A DNA stretch of 6,892 nt from Planctomycetota bacterium (GTDB taxonomy: Bacteria; Planctomycetota; UBA1135; GCA-002686595): contig SCVU01000754.1 of the NCBI GenBank assembly GCA_004296785.1, positions 1 through 6,892 on the forward strand, in the 5' to 3' direction. A program made the position numbers and the translations under genes. The notes beneath the pieces were generated by a model. That model had not been told where the DNA came from. It worked only from the letters and a program-made list of their open reading frames with translations, and did not search any database. Numbering within the stretch: the stretch's first letter is position 1; each line of letters begins with the position of its first letter. Shown here one piece after another: positions 1 to 5,870 of this stretch.

Positions 1-119
1 TGGCGCCAACTCGCCGGAGTCGAGGCGGGCTCGGTACGTCGGATACACTCGCCGTTCCAGACCCTGTCGGCCCGTCCCCCCGCACGGCCGGGCGCCACTC
101 AGCGCGCTCGGGTTCCCGC
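1..119. other. Upstream non-coding region of cphA
   Basis: No gene is recognisable here. The cphA reading frame stays open to the left edge, but those codons contain no ATG, GTG, TTG or CTG, so nothing in the window supports an earlier start. A weak -10-like hexamer TACACT lies at 44-49, but no convincing -35 box stands at the right spacing, so a promoter is only a possibility. Bases 68-75 and 84-90 could pair as a short GC-rich hairpin with one bulged base. It lacks a T-run, so it is not a clear terminator. No good Shine-Dalgarno sequence precedes base 120. Confidence 0.5.
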
Positions 120-2921
120 TTGAAGATCCTCGGCACCTCCGTCTACCTCGGACCGAATCTCTACGCGCAGTTCCGCGTGATCCGCCTGGTGCTCGATCTC
201 GAGCACCTCGAGGCGTGGCCGACCGGCAAGCTCGGCCGCGACTACAACCGCGCGCTGCTCGAGTGCCTGCCCGGTCTGCGCGAGCACGGCTGCTCGTACA
301 GCACCGAGGGCGGCTTCGTGAAGCGCCTCGTCGAGGACGAGGGCACGTGGCTCGGGCACGTGCTCGAGCATGCGGCGATCGAACTGCAGAACGTCGCGGG
401 CGCGCACGTCACGTTCGGCAAGACGCGCGGCAACGGCCAGCCCGGTCAGTACGACGTCGTCTTCGAGTACGAGCAGGAGGAGGTCGGCCTCGAGGCCGGT
501 CGGCTCGCGCTCGAGCTGTTGCACCACCTGCTGCCCGAGGAGCTGAAGCCCGAGCGCATCCGCGGCAAGGCCTTCGACTGGGAGAAGGAGAAGGACGCGT
601 TCATCAAGAGCTCGCAGCGACTCGCGCTCGGTCCGTCGACCGCGTCGCTGGTCAAGGCCGCGGAGGATCGCGGGATCCCGTGGCTGCGGCTCAACCGCTA
701 CTCGCTCGTGCAGTTCGGCCACGGCAAGTACCAGAAGCGCATCCAGGCGACGGTGACGAGCGAGACGCGGCACATCTCGGTCGAGCTCGCCAGCGACAAG
801 GAGGAGACGAATCGACTGCTCTCCGACCTCGGCCTGCCGGTGCCGAAGCAGCGGCTGACGTACTCGAGCGATGACGCGGTGAGCGCGGCCGAGCGCATCG
901 GCTGGCCGGTGGTCGTCAAGCCGCTCGACGCGAATCACGGCCGCGGCGTGTCGGTCAACCTCACGAGCCGCGAGCAGATCGAGGCCGCGTTCACGGAAGC
1001 GCGCAAGCACTCGCGCGGCGTGATCGTCGAGAAGTACGTCGTCGGCGAGGACCACCGGCTGCTCGTCGTCGACGGCGAGCTGATCGCGGCGTCCAAGCGC
1101 GTGCCCGGCCACGTCGTCGGCGACGGCGAGCGCACGATCGCCGCGCTCGTCGACGTCGTCAACGCCGATCCGCGCCGCGGCGTCGGCCACGAGAAGGTGC
1201 TGACGAAGCTCGAGTTCGACCACCAGGCCGAGGTGCTGCTCGCGGCCAAGGGCTACACGAAGGACACGGTGCCCGCGGCCGGCGAGGTCGTGTACCTGCG
1301 CAAGACCGGCAACCTCTCGACCGGCGGCACCGCGATCGACGTCACCGACGTCGTGCACCCGGACAATCGCGAGATGGCCGAGCGCACCGCGCGCGCGATC
1401 GGGCTCGACGTGTGCGGCGTCGACTTCCTGACGCCCGACATCGCGGTCTCGTACAAGGACAACGGCGGCGCGATCTGCGAGGTCAACGCGGCGCCCGGCT
1501 TCCGCATGCACGTGGCGCCGACCGAGGGCAAGCCGCGCGACGTCGCCGGCAAGGTGATGGACATGCTGTTCCCGCCGAATACGCCGTCGCGCATCCCGAT
1601 CGCGGCGATCACCGGCACGAACGGCAAGACGACGACGGCGCGCATGGTCGCGCACGTGTTCAAGATGGCCGGCCACCACGTCGGCCTCGCGACGACCGAC
1701 GGCGTGTACATCGACGGCCACATGACGGTGAAGGGCGACATGACCGGCCCGATGGCGGCGCGGATGATCCTGCGCGATCCGTCGGTCGACGCGGCGGTGC
1801 TCGAATCGGCGCGCGGCGGCCTGCTGCGCAGCGGCCTGGGGTACCGGCGCTGCAACGTCGGCGCGGTGCTCAACGTGACGAACGATCACCTGGGCCTGAA
1901 CGGCATCGACACGCTCGAGCAGCTCGCCAAGGTCAAACGCATCATCGTCGAGACCGCGAAGGACACCGCGGTGCTGAACGCGGACAACGTGCACACGCTG
2001 CGGATGGCCGACTACACGCGCGCCGAGCACGTCTGCTACGTGACGATGAACCCGAGCCACCCGCTGGTGCGCGAGCACATCCGCGCCGGCGGCCGCGCGC
2101 TCGTGCTCGAGCAGGCGATGAACGGGCACATGATCACGATCTACGACAAGGGCGCGCACGTGCCGCTCTTGTGGACGCACCTCGTGCCGGCGACGCTCGA
2201 GGGCCGCGCGATGCACAACGTGCAGAACGCGATGTTCGCAGCGGCGATCACGTACTCGATGGGCATCAAGCTCGAGGAGATCCGCCACGGGCTGCGCACG
2301 TTCGACACGAGCTTCTTCCAGGCCCCCGGCCGGATGAACATCTGCGACGACCACCCGTTCAAGGTGATCCTCGACTACGGGCACAACCCGGCCGCGATCG
2401 GCGCGATGGTGCAGCTCGTCGAGCGCCTCGACGTCAAGGGCAAGCGCTTGATCGTGCTCGCCGCGCCCGGCGATCGGCGCAACGAGAACATCATCGAGAT
2501 GGCGCGCTTGTGCGCGGGCAAGTTCCAGCGCTACGTCGTGCGCCGCGACGACGGCCTGCGCGGCCGCGGGCCCGAGGAAGTGCCGAAGATGCTGCGCGAC
2601 ACGCTGCTGCAGAGCGGCGTCGAGAGCCGCGAGATCGACATGATCCCCGAGGAGGTCGCGGCGCTCGACCACGCGCTCAAGCTGTGCCGGCCCGGCGATC
2701 TGTTGCTCGCGTTCGGCGACAACATCCAGCGCTGCTGGAAGCAGATCACCGGCTTCCAACCGGAGTTCGAGAAGCCCGCGCCGAGCGCGCCGGCGCTCGC
2801 GCCGCTGTCGTTCGAGACGCCGGAGGTCGGCGCGCTCGCGCTCGGCGCGTTCAGCAGCGGGATGGAAGGGCTCGTGCGCGACGAGCGCGGCGTGCGCCTG
2901 GCGCGCGAGACCGAGGACTAG
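120..2921 (+). CDS. cphA: Cyanophycin synthetase (CphA1 type)
   Basis: Builds cyanophycin in the cytoplasm by ATP-dependent addition of Asp to the polymer backbone and Arg to the Asp side chain. Seen in the 933-residue product: an N domain (about 1-160) opening with a family-like LGPN segment at 10-13 and carrying HVLEH at 80-84; an ATP-grasp domain (about 165-485) with VVVKPLD (Lys267), the loop HGRG 273-276, VEKYVVGEDHR 303-313, NLSTGGTAIDVTD 398-410, and acidic/amide residues Glu454 and Asn456; and a Mur-ligase-like domain (about 490-875) with P-loop GTNGKTTT 499-506, ESARGGLLRSG 562-572, TNDHLG 587-592, Lys606 in the position expected for the carbamylated Mur lysine, and DYGHN 752-756. 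All catalytic modules look intact. The length is slightly above the usual 870-900, partly from an Ala/Pro-rich linker near 885-905. The start is TTG, chosen because it places the conserved N-terminus correctly. No strong RBS is visible. It leads a likely operon with the gene 28 bp downstream. Confidence 0.96.
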   Translation: MKILGTSVYLGPNLYAQFRVIRLVLDLEHLEAWPTGKLGRDYNRALLECLPGLREHGCSYSTEGGFVKRLVEDEGTWLGHVLEHAAIELQNVAGAHVTFGKTRGNGQPGQYDVVFEYEQEEVGLEAGRLALELLHHLLPEELKPERIRGKAFDWEKEKDAFIKSSQRLALGPSTASLVKAAEDRGIPWLRLNRYSLVQFGHGKYQKRIQATVTSETRHISVELASDKEETNRLLSDLGLPVPKQRLTYSSDDAVSAAERIGWPVVVKPLDANHGRGVSVNLTSREQIEAAFTEARKHSRGVIVEKYVVGEDHRLLVVDGELIAASKRVPGHVVGDGERTIAALVDVVNADPRRGVGHEKVLTKLEFDHQAEVLLAAKGYTKDTVPAAGEVVYLRKTGNLSTGGTAIDVTDVVHPDNREMAERTARAIGLDVCGVDFLTPDIAVSYKDNGGAICEVNAAPGFRMHVAPTEGKPRDVAGKVMDMLFPPNTPSRIPIAAITGTNGKTTTARMVAHVFKMAGHHVGLATTDGVYIDGHMTVKGDMTGPMAARMILRDPSVDAAVLESARGGLLRSGLGYRRCNVGAVLNVTNDHLGLNGIDTLEQLAKVKRIIVETAKDTAVLNADNVHTLRMADYTRAEHVCYVTMNPSHPLVREHIRAGGRALVLEQAMNGHMITIYDKGAHVPLLWTHLVPATLEGRAMHNVQNAMFAAAITYSMGIKLEEIRHGLRTFDTSFFQAPGRMNICDDHPFKVILDYGHNPAAIGAMVQLVERLDVKGKRLIVLAAPGDRRNENIIEMARLCAGKFQRYVVRRDDGLRGRGPEEVPKMLRDTLLQSGVESREIDMIPEEVAALDHALKLCRPGDLLLAFGDNIQRCWKQITGFQPEFEKPAPSAPALAPLSFETPEVGALALGAFSSGMEGLVRDERGVRLARETED

Positions 2922-2949
2922 CGCGGGCCGCGAGCGGAGCCAACGCGAG

Positions 2950-4746
2950 ATGAACCAGCGCGATTCGCGTCGCCTGCGCGGCGCGAACTTCCTGTGGGAC
3001 CGCCCGAGCGCGATCCTCGAAGTCGGCCTCGAGCCGCACGAGGACGGCGAGCGACTCGTGCGCGCGTGGCGCGCGGAGCTCGCGCGCGTGCTGCCGCTCG
3101 TCGGTTGGGAGCACGAGGCCTCGACCGCGCGCGTCTTCCCCGGCGGCGCGATGCTCGCGCTCGCCGCTCCGATGGACGCGCTGCTCGCGGCGACCGAGGT
3201 CAACGAGTGGGCGTTCGCGTCGGCGCTCGACGTGCTGCGGGGCGCACCCGCGCGCGATCCGAACGAGGTCGCGCCCGCGCTGCGCGCGAAGATCGATGCC
3301 GAGCGCAACCCGCGCCTGCCCGCGCTGCGCGCCGCTGCGATCGAACACCGCGTGCCGTTCTACTGGGACGACAAGCTGGCGAGCGTCGGGCACGGACGCT
3401 GGTCGCACAGCTACGCGCTCGACGCGCTGCCCGACGCCGCCGAAGTCCCTTGGTCCGAGCTACGCGCGATCCCGACCGCGATCGTCACCGGTACGAACGG
3501 CAAGACGACGACCGTGCGCCTGCTCGGCGCGATCGGCGCCGCGTGGGGCAAGCACACCGGGCTCTCGTCGACCGACTGGGTGCGCGTCGACGACGAGATC
3601 CTCGACCGCGGCGACTACTCGGGGCCCGTCGGCGCGCGCCTGCTGCTGCGCGACGCGCGGACCGAGCTCGCGATCCTCGAGACCGCGCGCGGCGGGATCA
3701 TGCGCCGCGGGATGGCGCTCGAATCGGTCGACGTCGCGGCGATCACGAACGTCGCCAACGATCACCTCGGCGAGTTCGGCAACGCGACGCTCGAGCTGCT
3801 CGCCGACGCGAAGTTCGTCGTCACGCGGATCGCCGAGCGCGTCGTGCTGAACGCGGACTGCGAGCTCTTGCACGCGCCCGCGCGCGCCGTGAAGGCTCCG
3901 ATCACGTGGTTCGCGCGCTCCGAATCCAACCCGCTCGTCGCCGCCCACCTCGCCGCGGGCGGCACGGCCTGCGTCGTGCGCGACGGCGCGCTGACGCTGC
4001 TCGAGCCCGACGCCGCGCGCCGTTCGACGCGCGCTCACGCACTCGGCCGCGTCGGTCGGATCTCGATCACGATGCACGGAACGGCGCGGCACAACGTCGA
4101 GAACTGCCTCGCCGCCGCCGCGATCGCGTTCCACCTCGGCGCGCCGCCCGAGGCGATCGCGCGCGGGCTCGAGAGCTTCGAGTCGACGCCGGACTCGAAT
4201 CCCGGCCGCCTCAACGTGTTCGAGCTCGGCACGACGGGCGGAGCGAGCGCGACAAGCGGCGCGGGCTCGACGGGCGTGCGCTGCATCGTCGACTTCGCGC
4301 ACAACGCGCACGGCTTCGAAGCGCTGTTCGAGATGGCGCGCGCGCTCGCGCCGAAGCGCTGGGCCGTGCTCGTCGGTCAGGCCGGCGATCGCGACGACGC
4401 GTCGATCGTCGAGCTCGCACGGATGACGTGGGCGGCGCGGCCGGATCTCACGGTGTTGAAGGAGATGAAGAAGTACCTGCGCGGGCGCGCGGAGGGCGAG
4501 GTGCTCGGCATGATCGAGGGCGAGATGCGCCGCGCCGGCGCGCCCGACTCCGCGCTCGTGCGCGCGCCGAGCGAGATCGAAGCGGTGCGGACGGCGCTCG
4601 CGTGGTCGAAGCCGGGCGATCTGTTGCTGCTGCTGTGCCATGCCGAGCGCGAGCGGACGATTGAGCTGCTCCAGCGCATGCGCGCCGACGGTTGGAAGGC
4701 CGGTCAGCCGGTGCCCGAAGCCGCCGCGGCCGAGCCGGCGCACTGA
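2950..4746 (+). CDS. CphA-like Mur ligase lacking the ATP-grasp domain
   Basis: A 598-residue paralogue of the upstream synthetase, probably an ATP-dependent amide ligase on cyanophycin or a related peptide; its substrate is unknown. The N-terminus (LRGANF at 9-14, then a beta-strand-like ILEVGLE) resembles the CphA N domain. Residues 127-151 (EHRVPF ... VGHGRW) match the segment just before the CphA ATP-grasp core. The protein then passes within about 25 residues to a complete Mur domain: P-loop GTNGKTTT 181-188, ETARGGIMRRGM 244-255, TNVANDHLG 266-274, Lys288 in the carbamylated-lysine position, HNVEN 381-385, DFAHN 448-452, GDRDD 479-483 and KPGDLLLL 554-561. About 275 residues of ATP-grasp are missing, so Asp addition is not expected. 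A Gly/Ser/Thr/Ala-rich insert lies at 426-442. ATG 2950 has GGAG at 2936-2939, 10 nt upstream. The 28-bp gap from cphA indicates co-transcription. Genes of this kind beside cphA are often annotated simply as Mur ligase family. Confidence 0.9.
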   Translation: MNQRDSRRLRGANFLWDRPSAILEVGLEPHEDGERLVRAWRAELARVLPLVGWEHEASTARVFPGGAMLALAAPMDALLAATEVNEWAFASALDVLRGAPARDPNEVAPALRAKIDAERNPRLPALRAAAIEHRVPFYWDDKLASVGHGRWSHSYALDALPDAAEVPWSELRAIPTAIVTGTNGKTTTVRLLGAIGAAWGKHTGLSSTDWVRVDDEILDRGDYSGPVGARLLLRDARTELAILETARGGIMRRGMALESVDVAAITNVANDHLGEFGNATLELLADAKFVVTRIAERVVLNADCELLHAPARAVKAPITWFARSESNPLVAAHLAAGGTACVVRDGALTLLEPDAARRSTRAHALGRVGRISITMHGTARHNVENCLAAAAIAFHLGAPPEAIARGLESFESTPDSNPGRLNVFELGTTGGASATSGAGSTGVRCIVDFAHNAHGFEALFEMARALAPKRWAVLVGQAGDRDDASIVELARMTWAARPDLTVLKEMKKYLRGRAEGEVLGMIEGEMRRAGAPDSALVRAPSEIEAVRTALAWSKPGDLLLLLCHAERERTIELLQRMRADGWKAGQPVPEAAAAEPAH

Positions 4747-4771
4747 GTCCGCCGCGCGCCGACGACTGCGC
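4747..4771. other. Convergent 25-bp gap, no clear terminator
   Basis: The stop codons of the CphA-like gene (+) and the TPR gene (-) face each other across 25 bp. I see no GC hairpin followed by a T-run on either strand. Transcription of the two units either ends by another mechanism or overlaps. Confidence 0.5.
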
Positions 4772-5788
4772 TCACTCGCGCGCGTAGTTGCCGAAGTCGG
4801 GCGTTGCGCCGCGTTCGAGCGACGCGATCCAAGCGCCGATGTCGTCCGTCAGGCTTGCGTGGCCCTTGCTCGGGATCACCTTCACGCGCCCGACCAGTCG
4901 CCGCAGGTACTCGAGCACGATGTCGCGCTCGCCGCGGCCGAGCAAGCGCTGGGCGAGCTCCATCCGCGGACCCGGCCACAGCGCCAGCACCGCGCCGGGC
5001 CGCACGTCCGTCGAAGCGAGCAGGCAGCGCTTCGCCTCCTCCGCGTCGCCGCGGTGCAGCGCGCACTTGCCGGCGACGTGCCAGGCCTCGTGCGCGAGCG
5101 TGTCCGATGCCGGCTGCGCCGCGTCGAAGGTCGAGCTCAGCGCCTCGCGCGCCGCGGAGTCCGCTCGTTCCCAACGCTCCGCGCGCCATGCGGCTTGCGC
5201 GAGCCTCACGAGATCGGAACGGCGCCGCTCGGGCAGCTGCTCCAGCGCGACGGTCTGCTCGAGCAGTTCGAGGCTGCGGGCGTTCGCTCCCGGCCCGAGC
5301 CGCAGGTGCATCGCCAGCGTGCGCAGCACTTCCGGGTCGTTCGGCGCGAGCTCGCGCGCGCGCTCGAGCAAGGGCAGCGCGGACTCCGAGTTCAAGGCGT
5401 GGAAGAACGCGGCGTTCATCAGAACGCGCAAGTCCGTGGGCGCGCGCTTCACAGCCTTCGACCACGCGAGCAGCCAACGAAACCGCTGTCCGGTGTCATG
5501 CGCCCAGGCCCAGGATGAGAACCGCGCCTGCGACCATTCGACGTGGTGCTGCATCACCCAGATCACGAGCCGCTCGAGCGAGCGGGCCGCGTACGCGCGT
5601 TCCTCCGCCGCGAGCGCGTCGTTGCGGGACGCGCGCGTGTAGTACGCGAGCAGCAGCCCACGAACGCGCTCGTTCTCGACGTCGGCCTCGAGCCGCGCTT
5701 CGAGGCGCGCGGCGTCCGCCGACGTCAGGTCCTTGCCCGCGGCGAGCAGGGACTCGAAGTCGACCGCCTGTTGGGCGCCTTCCTCCAT
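4772..5788 (-). CDS. TPR-like helical repeat protein, unknown function
   Basis: The 338-residue product is not one I recognise. It has no signal peptide, membrane segment or obvious catalytic motif, so it is probably cytoplasmic. It is rich in Ala, Leu, Arg and Glu and looks all-helical. TPR-like helix pairs are visible around residues 103-150 (ending LERARELAPNDPEV), 152-185 and 190-217, and again around 231-263 (AWHVAGKCALHRGDAEEAKRCL). Such repeats usually act as protein-binding scaffolds. A Trp/His-rich patch (about 77-108) and the C-terminal part (300-338) fall outside the repeats. ATG at 5788 is the first start after an in-frame TAG at 5798-5800. No good RBS precedes it, while an SD-like GGAGGAAGG falls inside codons 2-4. 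It is divergent from the sigma factor gene, with 82 bp between them, and convergent with the cyanophycin pair, so it is probably not part of that operon. Confidence 0.82.
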   Translation of the reverse strand: MEEGAQQAVDFESLLAAGKDLTSADAARLEARLEADVENERVRGLLLAYYTRASRNDALAAEERAYAARSLERLVIWVMQHHVEWSQARFSSWAWAHDTGQRFRWLLAWSKAVKRAPTDLRVLMNAAFFHALNSESALPLLERARELAPNDPEVLRTLAMHLRLGPGANARSLELLEQTVALEQLPERRRSDLVRLAQAAWRAERWERADSAAREALSSTFDAAQPASDTLAHEAWHVAGKCALHRGDAEEAKRCLLASTDVRPGAVLALWPGPRMELAQRLLGRGERDIVLEYLRRLVGRVKVIPSKGHASLTDDIGAWIASLERGATPDFGNYARE

Positions 5789-5828
5789 GGCGCCATGCTA
5801 ATCCGCAGTTTCGCGCCACGCATGGCGC
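5786..5828. promoter_or_regulatory. Palindromic operator candidate between divergent genes
   Basis: CATGGCGCCATG at 5786-5797 is a perfect 12-bp palindrome that overlaps the start codon of the - strand TPR gene. A third copy of its half-site, CATGGCGC, lies at 5821-5828 in the same orientation as 5786-5793 and exactly 35 bp from it. In addition, GCGCCATGC (5790-5798) and GCATGGCGC (5820-5828) form a 9-bp perfect inverted repeat with a 21-base spacer. Three half-sites within 43 bp in a divergent promoter region fit a dimeric repressor or a shared operator. The regulator is unknown, and chance in GC-rich DNA is not excluded. Confidence 0.35.
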
Positions 5829-5870
5829 GCGAGCGGTGTCCCTCTTGCGTCCCCGAGAGGAAACGCTGCG
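5789..5870. promoter_or_regulatory. Divergent intergenic region of TPR and sigma genes
   Basis: This 82-bp gap must hold the 5' control elements of two genes transcribed away from each other, unless their promoters lie inside the coding sequences. The AT-richest stretch is around 5795-5812. GCTAAT at 5797-5802 resembles a -10 box for the + strand at four of six positions, but it has no matching -35 box. I cannot place either promoter with confidence. Confidence 0.4.
5857..5861 (+). promoter_or_regulatory. Ribosome binding site of the sigma factor gene
   Basis: GAGGA stands 9 nt before ATG 5871. It favours that start over a second in-frame ATG at 5889 (codon 7), which has no comparable purine-rich site before it. 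Confidence 0.6.

Noticed and set aside
68..90. A GC-rich hairpin as a rho-independent terminator of an upstream gene
   Set aside because: The stem is short with a bulge and there is no T-run after it, so I only note it as a possible structure.
99..3308. A 1069-codon open frame on the - strand, antisense to cphA and the start of the next gene
   Set aside because: The product is dominated by Arg, Ala, His, Val and Asp with no domain pattern. It arises from the codon bias of the GC-rich sense genes, whose CphA motifs are unmistakable.
1617..3512. A 20-bp exact repeat (1617-1636 and 3493-3512) and a 14-bp one (2694-2707 and 4615-4628)
   Set aside because: Both fall at equivalent codons of the two paralogues (the P-loop and the PGDLLL motif), so they reflect homology and strong constraint, not a mobile or regulatory repeat.
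5787..5801. A four-codon mini-ORF ATG GCG CCA TGC TAA on the + strand
   Set aside because: It is a by-product of the palindrome at the TPR start, and no RBS precedes it.
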